DNA from: Leptotrichiaceae bacterium
Lineage (GTDB): Bacteria > Fusobacteriota > Fusobacteriia > Fusobacteriales > Leptotrichiaceae
Direction: 5' to 3'
DNA length: 11,957 nt
Assembly: GCA_030532815.1 (NCBI GenBank)
Contig: JAUNKI010000052.1
Location: forward strand, 1-11,957
Shown here: one piece after another, positions 1 to 6,414 of the stretch
How positions within the stretch are numbered: position 1 is the first letter of the stretch
Layout of the letters: each line of letters starts with the position of its first letter
Translations under genes and position numbers: made by a program
Notes under the pieces: generated by a model
The model's input: the letters and a program-made list of their open reading frames with translations, nothing else
What the model was told of the DNA's origin: nothing
Databases searched by the model: none

Positions 1-377
1 CTTTTGAAGCAAATTATGTAGCTAAAATAAAAGAAGATGTGAAACCGGAAACATTTCAGAAAATAATGAATGTTTTTATAGGAAAATACGATTTCAGCAG
101 TTTCATGAAAAAAGACAGAGCTTTACGGAATACAGTAAGAGAAATTTATAAAATAAAGTGCATGTATAATCTTCAAGAAAAAAGATATTACATAGAAATC
201 TGCGGCAGTTCTTTTTTGAAAACGATGGTAAGAATAATGATAGGAACTGCATTGGATACCTATTTTAAAGGAGAAAATGAAGACTGCATAAAACGGAAAC
301 TGGAAAATCCCGATGCAGATCAGCCGAAAACATTGTCTCCGGCAGAGGGTCTTTATTTATATAAAGTCGGATATTAG
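1..377 (+). CDS. truA: tRNA pseudouridine synthase A, C-terminal part (cut by left edge)
   Basis: The reading frame is open from the left edge (first full codon at position 3) to TAG at 375-377, giving about 124 residues. TruA isomerises uridines 38-40 of the tRNA anticodon arm to pseudouridine in the cytoplasm. Recognition rests on the C-terminal family pattern: a phenylalanine/aspartate segment (KYDFSSFMKKDRA), then GSSFLKTMVRIMIGT, which matches the conserved G-x-x-FL-x-x-MVR-x-(M/L)-(V/I)-GT block, and a closing LSPAEGLYLYKVGY that matches the usual APA-x-GL-x-L-x-x-V-x-Y end. The catalytic aspartate lies upstream, outside the window. An internal GTG at 39 is only a valine codon and not a start. 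The gene ends 25 nt before the acetyltransferase gene, so the two are probably co-transcribed. The family call is confident; nothing can be said about its 5' end. Confidence 0.9.
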   Translation, partial: FEANYVAKIKEDVKPETFQKIMNVFIGKYDFSSFMKKDRALRNTVREIYKIKCMYNLQEKRYYIEICGSSFLKTMVRIMIGTALDTYFKGENEDCIKRKLENPDADQPKTLSPAEGLYLYKVGY

Positions 378-402
378 TAAAACGAAAGGGGAAAATAAAA
401 TA

Positions 403-891
403 ATGAGTGACTTTTATATTAGAGAGTTAAATGCAGTAAATGATTCGGAACTGCTTTTTGAAATAGTAAAACATGAAAATGTAGTGTTTGAAGAAGCCTC
501 TGTAGGAAACTGGAATATAAAACCGTTTGCAAAATACGGGAAAGTATTTGCAATGCTTCATAAAAAAAACGGGAATGAAAAACTGGTTTCAGTAATAGAA
601 ATTTTAAGAAGTTTTGACGGAAGTAAAGCTTATCTGTACGGAGTTTCAGCCGTACCTGAATATGAAAAACAGGGACACACAAGAAAACTTCTTAAATATG
701 TGGTGGATTATTTGGAAGAAAATAATATTCATACTATTGAGCTGACTGTGAGTATAAGTAATGAAAGAGCTGTAAAAATATATAAAAAAATGGGTTTTAA
801 AATAGCTGAAAAATTACAGAATGAATATGGTGACAATGAAGAAAGATATATGATGAAGTACGAAAAACACCCGATAAAGATAATAGTTTGA
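403..891 (+). CDS. GNAT-family N-acetyltransferase
   Basis: A 162-residue protein of the Gcn5-related acetyltransferase fold, which transfers an acetyl group from acetyl-CoA to an amine; the substrate is unknown. The core is the stretch around residues 78-135: a beta strand (YLYGVSAVP), the acetyl-CoA pyrophosphate loop YEKQGHTRKLL (residues 87-97), and SNERAVKIYKKMGFK (119-133), the typical motif B ending. The loop is slightly off consensus: the family usually has R/Q-x-x-G-x-G/A, and here the last small residue is threonine. The ATG at 403 was chosen because it follows GAAAGGGG (383-390) and begins a normal GNAT N-terminus; the longer frame from 313 would run back into truA. It follows truA by 25 nt. 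No terminator is visible before the perR promoter. The N-terminal half (residues 1-75) has no feature that identifies the substrate. Confidence 0.82.
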   Translation: MSDFYIRELNAVNDSELLFEIVKHENVVFEEASVGNWNIKPFAKYGKVFAMLHKKNGNEKLVSVIEILRSFDGSKAYLYGVSAVPEYEKQGHTRKLLKYVVDYLEENNIHTIELTVSISNERAVKIYKKMGFKIAEKLQNEYGDNEERYMMKYEKHPIKIIV

Positions 892-912
892 TAATAAAAG
901 TAAAAAAAATGT

Positions 913-941
913 TTGACAAGTTAAAAGATGGGTTATAAAAT
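913..941 (+). promoter_or_regulatory. Promoter of the perR-like gene with overlapping near-palindrome
   Basis: A perfect -35 TTGACA (913-918) is followed after 17 nt by TAAAAT (936-941), 5/6 to the -10 consensus. Overlapping the -10 is TTATAA-AA-TTATAA (933-946), which resembles the PerR box TTATAAT-N-ATTATAA but with a 2-nt rather than 3-nt centre. The implied start near 948 gives a leader of about 95 nt. The promoter is well supported; the operator is a guess in AT-rich DNA. Confidence 0.65.
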
Positions 942-969
942 TATAATGAATACAAATTTGAACAGAAAA

Positions 970-1012
970 ACTTTGAATGGATAATTGTATATTTTCTTTA
1001 TTTTTTCAAAGT
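970..1012 (+). repeat. Inverted repeat in the perR leader
   Basis: Arms ACTTTGAA (970-977) and TTCAAAGT (1005-1012) are perfectly complementary over 8 bp with a 27-nt AT-rich loop. The repeat lies in the predicted untranslated leader and ends 17 nt before the AAGGAGGA ribosome binding site (1030-1037). A copy of TTTGAA also occurs at 957-962, allowing an alternative pairing. There is no U-tract, so it is not a terminator. The tpx leader has a similarly sized element. Confidence 0.45.
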
Positions 1013-1041
1013 AAGGAAAGAGATTATTTAAGGAGGAGATA

Positions 1042-1467
1042 ATGTACATAGAAAATGTAGGAGAGTATTTGAAAGAGAACGGAATAAAACCGTCTATTCA
1101 AAGAATAAAAATATTTCAATATTTACTGGAACATCATAGTCATCCTACAGTTGATGATATATTTCAAAGTCTTTCAACTGAAATTCCTACTTTATCCAAA
1201 ACTACTGTATACAATACACTGAATATTTTTGTTGAAAATCACATTGTACATGAGGTAATAATAGAGGAAAATGAAGTGAGATATGATGTTATAACAGGTA
1301 CACACGGACATTTTAAATGTAAGGTTTGCGGAGAAATTACTGATTTTGATATAGATTTATCCAAATTGGATTTGCAGAAATTGGGACATGTGGAAATTGA
1401 GGAAACCCATTTTTATCTTAAAGGAACATGTGTAAAATGTCTAAAAAAAAGTAGAAGGGAAAATTGA
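1042..1467 (+). CDS. perR: Fur-family peroxide-responsive repressor (PerR type)
   Basis: A 141-residue cytoplasmic metal-dependent repressor. Residues 1-80 form the winged-helix DNA-binding domain (recognition helix around SKTTVYNTLNIF, 52-63); residues 85-135 form the metal and dimer domain. All five positions that bind the regulatory Fe/Mn in Bacillus PerR can be aligned: H34 (in HPT), D82 (RYD), H88 and H90 (THGH) and D101 (ITDF). An aspartate rather than glutamate at the last site is the feature that makes PerR, unlike Fur, peroxide-reactive. The structural zinc site is complete as two CxxC pairs, C93/C96 and C130/C133. PerR loses DNA binding when iron-catalysed oxidation by H2O2 modifies the ligand histidines. 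The start follows AAGGAGGA (1030-1037). A complete tpx gene lies about 4 kb downstream, a plausible target. The Fur family is certain; PerR rather than Fur or Zur rests on the ligand set and was not tested. Confidence 0.85.
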   Translation: MYIENVGEYLKENGIKPSIQRIKIFQYLLEHHSHPTVDDIFQSLSTEIPTLSKTTVYNTLNIFVENHIVHEVIIEENEVRYDVITGTHGHFKCKVCGEITDFDIDLSKLDLQKLGHVEIEETHFYLKGTCVKCLKKSRREN

Positions 1468-1981
1468 GAAAATTAATTTATATAATCTGAATTTATTTAA
1501 ACTTAATAAGAGTAGCTCTGCCTGATAAAAATTCGGATTTGTAAATTGAATTTTATAAACGGTATAAGATAGAAGCTGAAATTATATTAAGAAGTAAATA
1601 ATATAAAAATAGTACAAAAAGTTTAGTATGAAAAATGTAAACACTTTAATATAATATTTATAGAAATTATTTTAAAAACTCATTTTACTGAACTGGAAAT
1701 AATTTTCGTATTAGTTTTATATTATAAAATAATGGAATACTTTTACAAAATAGTAAATGATGATTCTTATTGATTTAAAAAATATATGCAAATTTATTCT
1801 TTAATATATTTTTATTATTTGCAATAGTCTATTTAGTATCAACTTGTAATATCGGAGAAATAAAAAATGTATCAAATGCTGTTCCAAAGTTTAGACAGGT
1901 ATGAAGTCTTACTGAAGAACAGCTCTTTTAATGAAACGGAATGTGAAAATAATGCAATTGGGAAATATAATGATAAATTTA
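1468..1981. other. AT-rich non-coding stretch between perR and the foldase gene
   Basis: About 510 nt of very AT-rich sequence. No convincing gene was found on either strand. It holds a small hairpin AGAG-TAG-CTCT (1508-1518) with no U-tract, an isolated -10-like TATAAT (1650-1655) without a good -35, and a 15-bp palindrome TTTTATA-T-TATAAAA (1715-1729) that may be chance in this composition. A 68-codon frame from ATG 1867, with a weak GGAGA before it, runs to 2073 through the next promoter and start codon and was rejected. No terminator for perR could be recognised. Confidence 0.5.
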
Positions 1982-2010
1982 TTGCAACATTGGTAATTTA
2001 TTGGTATAAT
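1982..2010 (+). promoter_or_regulatory. Extended -10 promoter of the SurA/PpiC-like gene
   Basis: The sequence TGGTATAAT (2002-2010) is a perfect -10 with a TGn extension. TTGCAA (1982-1987, 4/6 to TTGACA) lies exactly 17 nt upstream of the -10. The expected start near 2017 leaves a leader of about 25 nt containing AGGAGG (2032-2037), 4 nt before the ATG. Confidence 0.7.
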
Positions 2011-2041
2011 AAATTCAGTTGTAAACAAAATAGGAGGAAAA

Positions 2042-3865
2042 ATGTCAGTAAGAAAACACAAAGGTACCATTAAAGTAATATCAATTATTTTGATTTTGGC
2101 TTTTGGAGTTTCAATGATATATGCCGGATGGAGTTTCCTGAGACAGAATATACTTGTTGGAGCAAAAAAAGCAATAGTTGAAGTAAATGGAGAAAAAATC
2201 TATAGAGATGATTTTGAGAGAAGTTACATCGATTTTGAATCAAAACTGAATTCTCTTGTGGGACAGAAAAGACAACAGCTGGCTCAGTTAGGTATTAACC
2301 CTAAAGAATTTAAGACATTACCTGAAGAACTTATGAGGGAGTATGTGTTAAAAAGTCTGATTGATCAGAAACTGCTTTTATCTTCAGCCAAAGATTTGAA
2401 AGTAAAAGTCAGTTCGGCAGATGTCGAAAAAAAAGTTAAAGCTGATCAGAATCAATATGGAGGAAAGGAAAACTTTATAAACTTTTTATCAGCGAACGGC
2501 TATAATTTGACCAGTTATAAAGAATATGTAAAAAACGGAATGCTGTTTGAAAAAGCGTATGAAAAAATACAGAGTTCATTGAAAATAGATGACAGCGAAT
2601 TGAAAAAAGTTTATGAAAGATACAAATATTTCAACTTTCAGGATCAGACTTTTGAGCAGGCAAAACCTCAACTACTTGAAACACTGAATGCTGAAAATGC
2701 CGAAATGCTCATAAGTTCACATTTGGCAAAAGCATGGAAAAATGCAAAAATAACTGTGAGAAATGATAAGGAAAGAAATATCGATTATAAGAAAATGTAT
2801 GATAATATTACAAAAACGATAATTGAAAAAGAAGGATACAAGTTTGACGGAGCTTCTCTTAATGAAAAAATAATAGGAGAATTTATAAGATCTGAAAAAG
2901 GTTACAGTGAAGCTTTGGTAGAACAGGCTAAAAAGTCTCTGGAAGCTGATTTGGACAAGCTTATAGCGACTGCTGGAAAAGCCAAAGCAGTAGGAATAAA
3001 AGCATCTCCTGAATTTTCAGGGATACAGGAATTAAACGATTATGCAAAAAAATACTATGATTACTTGATAGATAATTATAAACCTTCAGAAGAAGCAATG
3101 AAAGAAAGATTTAACTCAAACAGAGATTCTTATAATATACAGAATACAATAGCAGGTCAGGTTGTCGGAGATTACTTTCATCCGTCTCATGCGGATTTTG
3201 AACTGATAAAGGTAAAAGCTGAGGAAATAATGAAAACTCTTACTGTGGCAAATTTTGCGGAAAAAGCTAAAGAATTCAGTCAGGATCCCGGTTCAAAGGA
3301 TGACGGCGGCCAATTGGGCGAAGTTGATTTGACACAGTTGGTTCCGGAATTCTCTGAAGCGGTTAAAAAAGCTGAAAAAGGGAAAATAATAGGACCTGTA
3401 AAAACTCAGTTCGGATACCATATTATATATGTAGAAGACAAGAGTCCATCAGATGAAAACGTTGCGAAAGTAAGTCATATTCTTATTACTCCTACAGTAT
3501 CCGAAGCAACAAAGCAGGATCTTATAAAGAGAATGAAAACGCTTAAAGACGAACTTGCCGGAAAGAAAGTAACATGGCAGCAGGTAAATACTCAGGACAA
3601 ATACAAATTTGAAGTAAAAGAGCAGTTTAAAAAGCTTCTGAAATCTCAGGCAATTCCTGGAGTGGGAAAATATGATTCTGAATTAAACAACAAGCTTTTT
3701 GAATCAAAACCTGAAGATGTACTCGAACATCAGACAGAATACGGATATTTTCTGTTAAATAAAATTTCCGAAATATCGTTTAAGGAAGTTTCCTTTGAAG
3801 AAGTAAAGGAAAGAATCAGACTGGAACTTGCATTTGAACATGTAAATGAAGAAGTGGAAAAATAA
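2042..3865 (+). CDS. Membrane-anchored SurA/PpiC-like peptidyl-prolyl isomerase
   Basis: A 607-residue foldase expected to act in the periplasm. Residues 1-10 are basic and 11-33 are one hydrophobic segment with no cleavage or lipobox signal, so it is probably a signal anchor with everything after it outside the membrane. Residues 42-195 resemble the SurA N-terminal chaperone domain (VNGEKIYRDDFERSY at its start). Residues about 365-467 are a parvulin (PpiC) domain, with FSQDPGS (412-418), DGGQLGEV (421-428), VPEFSEAV (434-441) and VKTQFGYHIIYVEDK (453-467) all typical. Its usual opening A-x-HIL(V/I) strand is not recognisable. A second parvulin-like start, VSHILITP (477-484), begins the C-terminal region, which lacks the DPGS and GG(D/Q)LG motifs and is probably degenerate. 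The nearest well-known relatives are SurA and PpiD; the single N-terminal anchor is more like PpiD. Client proteins are unknown. It sits 97 nt before eno, which has its own promoter. Confidence 0.82.
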   Translation: MSVRKHKGTIKVISIILILAFGVSMIYAGWSFLRQNILVGAKKAIVEVNGEKIYRDDFERSYIDFESKLNSLVGQKRQQLAQLGINPKEFKTLPEELMREYVLKSLIDQKLLLSSAKDLKVKVSSADVEKKVKADQNQYGGKENFINFLSANGYNLTSYKEYVKNGMLFEKAYEKIQSSLKIDDSELKKVYERYKYFNFQDQTFEQAKPQLLETLNAENAEMLISSHLAKAWKNAKITVRNDKERNIDYKKMYDNITKTIIEKEGYKFDGASLNEKIIGEFIRSEKGYSEALVEQAKKSLEADLDKLIATAGKAKAVGIKASPEFSGIQELNDYAKKYYDYLIDNYKPSEEAMKERFNSNRDSYNIQNTIAGQVVGDYFHPSHADFELIKVKAEEIMKTLTVANFAEKAKEFSQDPGSKDDGGQLGEVDLTQLVPEFSEAVKKAEKGKIIGPVKTQFGYHIIYVEDKSPSDENVAKVSHILITPTVSEATKQDLIKRMKTLKDELAGKKVTWQQVNTQDKYKFEVKEQFKKLLKSQAIPGVGKYDSELNNKLFESKPEDVLEHQTEYGYFLLNKISEISFKEVSFEEVKERIRLELAFEHVNEEVEK

Positions 3866-3894
3866 TATTAATGTAAAGGAATTAAAATTTTCTT

Positions 3895-3923
3895 TTGAAA
3901 ATAAATGAACATTATGTTATAAT
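3895..3923 (+). promoter_or_regulatory. Promoter of eno
   Basis: TTGAAA (3895-3900, 5/6 to the -35 consensus), a 17-nt spacer and TATAAT (3918-3923, perfect) preceded by TG at 3915-3916, an extended -10. The predicted start near 3930 gives a leader of about 33 nt with TTGGAGGT (3947-3954). No terminator separates it from the upstream foldase gene, so read-through is possible. Confidence 0.8.
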
Positions 3924-3956
3924 TAAAATGTTAAATAAATAAATTATTGGAGGTAA

Positions 3957-5267
<1,311 letters not shown>

Positions 5268-5283
5268 TAAAACATTAAAATGG

Positions 5284-5312
5284 AAAACAGAGCATACACA
5301 TGCTCTGTTTTT
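5284..5312 (+). terminator. Intrinsic terminator after eno
   Basis: Arms AAAACAGAGCAT (5284-5295) and ATGCTCTGTTTT (5300-5311) pair perfectly over 12 bp around the 4-nt loop ACAC, and the stem runs directly into a T tract (5308-5312). It lies 16 nt after the eno stop. Because of the A run on the left arm it could also work weakly in the opposite direction. Confidence 0.9.
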
Positions 5313-5351
5313 AAATAATATACTGAAAATATTTTAATATACAAATATTTA

Positions 5352-5380
5352 TTGACAATAGGAACAAATTGTATTAGAAT
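5352..5380 (+). promoter_or_regulatory. Promoter of tpx
   Basis: A perfect -35 TTGACA (5352-5357), a 17-nt spacer and TAGAAT (5375-5380, 5/6 to TATAAT). The start would be near 5387, giving an unusually long leader of about 78 nt. A PerR box was looked for around the -10; the best alignment matches only about 8 of 14 fixed positions, so none is claimed. Confidence 0.75.
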
Positions 5381-5405
5381 TAAATAATAAAATGTATTTT
5401 AAGTA

Positions 5406-5451
5406 CAGTTTATAAGTAATAGAAATAAATTTAAAATTAACATATAAACTG
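5406..5451 (+). repeat. Inverted repeat in the tpx leader, abutting the ribosome binding site
   Basis: Arms CAGTTTATA (5406-5414) and TATAAACTG (5443-5451) are perfectly complementary over 9 bp with a 28-nt AT-rich loop. The right arm ends at the first base of GAGAGGAG (5451-5458), the Shine-Dalgarno region. In the transcript this could form a hairpin next to the ribosome binding site. There is no T tract, so it is not a terminator. Confidence 0.5.
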
Positions 5452-5464
5452 AGAGGAGAAAACA

Positions 5465-5980
5465 ATGATGGAAAGAAAAAATTCTGTAACATTTAAAGGT
5501 AATCCGGTAACAATACTCGGAGAAGAAGTAAAAGTGGGAGATAAGGCAAAGGATTTTACAGTTTTGGCAACAGATTTAAAAGAAGTGAAACTAAGTGATT
5601 ATACAGGAAAAGTAGTAGTGATTTCAGTATTTCCTTCTGTGGATACGGGAGTATGTGCATTACAGGCAGTAAGATTTAATCAGGAAGCGGCAAAGTTTCC
5701 TTCTGATGTTCAGCTTTTAACAGTTTCAGCGGATTTACCTTTTGCTTTAGGAAGATTTTGTGCAGATAAGGAAATAGAAAACGCTTTGACGGCTTCAGAT
5801 CACAAAGAGCTTGATTTCGGGCTGAAATACGGTTTTGTAATTAAAGAATTGAGACTTCTTACAAGGGGAACAGTAATTGTAGATAGGGACGGAACGGTAA
5901 AATATGTGGAATATGTTCCGGAAGTGACGGAACATCCTGATTATGATAAAGTATTGGAAGTATTAAAAACATTGGTATAG
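5465..5980 (+). CDS. tpx: Thiol peroxidase (Tpx, atypical 2-Cys peroxiredoxin)
   Basis: A 171-residue cytoplasmic peroxidase that reduces H2O2 and alkyl hydroperoxides with electrons from thioredoxin. It aligns along its whole length with E. coli Tpx: VTFKGNPVTI near the start, the active-site loop FPSVDTGVC (56-64) with peroxidatic C64 and its helper T61, SADLPFALGRFC (88-99) with resolving C99, and R134 in the position of the active-site arginine. Both cysteines are present, so it should form the intramolecular disulfide typical of the class. Two adjacent ATG codons (5465 and 5468) follow AGGAGA (5454-5459) and either could be the start. It has its own promoter and a long structured leader, and is convergent with htrA. 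Regulation by the PerR-like protein in the same window is plausible, but no good operator was found. Confidence 0.96.
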   Translation: MMERKNSVTFKGNPVTILGEEVKVGDKAKDFTVLATDLKEVKLSDYTGKVVVISVFPSVDTGVCALQAVRFNQEAAKFPSDVQLLTVSADLPFALGRFCADKEIENALTASDHKELDFGLKYGFVIKELRLLTRGTVIVDRDGTVKYVEYVPEVTEHPDYDKVLEVLKTLV

Positions 5981-6110
5981 TAATTTCAGTTTTCATTCTG
6001 TATTTATACAGCAAAATTTGAATATTGAGAGGAATTTAAAATTGTAGAAACAGTTTTATATGAAAATACAATAAAATTATATTTACAGAATAAAGGTATA
6101 AATCTGAAAT
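5981..6110. other. Non-coding stretch after tpx
   Basis: Contains a small palindrome CTGTATTTATACAG (5998-6011) 17 nt after the tpx stop, but no T tract follows it, so it is a poor terminator. An AGAGG (6028-6032) precedes an open frame that would have to start at ATT 6041 and runs into the repeat at 6111; it has no normal start codon and was not called. No other function is visible. Confidence 0.4.
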
Positions 6111-6263
6111 ATCAAATAAAAAGCCGACATTCAAATTATTTCAACAAAAAAAATACGGGAATGAATGTTAAAAAAATCACTGTCTGAACGAAGTGAGTTT
6201 GTGATTTTTTAATGAATGAAGTGTTTTTGAGTTAGAAATAATTTGAGTCGGAAGTTTTTTGAT
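6111..6263. repeat. Nested palindromic element of about 150 bp (REP/MITE-like)
   Basis: The sequence folds back on itself at several levels. Ends: ATCAAA (6111-6116) against TTTGAT (6258-6263). Outer arms: 6124-6142 (CCGAC, AT, then TCAAATTATTTC) against GAAATAATTTGAGTCGG (6235-6251), 17 pairs with only a 2-nt bulge. Inner arms: TTAAAAAAATCAC (6168-6180) against GTGATTTTTTAA (6201-6212), with one A/T length difference. The 20-nt apex (6181-6200) contains GAACGAAGTGAG. AATGAATG occurs as a direct repeat at 6160-6167 and 6211-6218, opposite each other in the structure. No coding capacity is supported. It lies between the convergent tpx and htrA genes, where it could end transcription from both sides, but its length and layering look more like a dispersed non-autonomous repeat. 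No flanking target duplication was clear. Confidence 0.65.
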
Positions 6264-6290
6264 CCAACCTTTTTTACAAAAAAGGTTGGA
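6263..6290. repeat. Perfect palindrome with 13-bp arms
   Basis: TCCAACCTTTTTT (6263-6275) and AAAAAAGGTTGGA (6278-6290) are exact reverse complements separated by AC. In RNA it would form a strong hairpin with a small loop around TTACAA. Neither side has a T tract outside the stem (GAAGACAA follows on the right), so classical terminator activity is doubtful. It directly abuts the larger nested palindrome and may be part of the same element. Confidence 0.7.
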
Positions 6291-6328
6291 AAGAAGACAA
6301 TAAATCTCCGCAAATAGAAAATTTAGAA

Positions 6329-6374
6329 AAAGAGAACTGAAAATAGATATAAATTCTATTTTAAAGTTCTCTTT
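6329..6374 (-). terminator. Intrinsic terminator of htrA
   Basis: AAAGAGAACT (6329-6338) pairs with AGTTCTCTTT (6365-6374), and inside it AAAATAGA (6340-6347) pairs with TCTATTTT (6355-6362), leaving a 1x2 internal loop and a 7-nt apex. Read on the minus strand, the stem continues into TTTTTCT (about 6325-6331), the expected U-tract. It begins 41 nt after the htrA stop. Confidence 0.75.
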
Positions 6375-6414
6375 CATTTGTAAAATATTATTGAAACAGC
6401 TTTATTGTCAATAT

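Noticed and set aside
313..402. N-terminal extension of the acetyltransferase by 30 residues
   Set aside because: It overlaps the truA coding sequence in another frame; ATG 403 has its own ribosome binding site.
1867..2073. 68-codon frame with an ATG and a weak GGAGA upstream
   Set aside because: It runs through the promoter (1982-2010), ribosome binding site and first codons of the foldase gene, and its product resembles no family I recognise.
5373..5388. Possible PerR box at the tpx promoter
   Set aside because: The best alignment matches only about 8 of 14 fixed positions, which is expected by chance in AT-rich DNA.
6041..6186. Open plus-strand frame of about 48 codons preceded by AGAGG
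   Set aside because: No ATG, GTG or TTG is suitably placed (the only candidate is ATT), and the frame runs into the palindromic repeat. It could be a decayed gene, but evidence is too thin.
6177..6377. 66-codon minus-strand frame
   Set aside because: It lies across the htrA terminator hairpin, the 13-bp-arm palindrome and half of the nested repeat, and has no ribosome binding site. It is best read as a by-product of repeat sequence.
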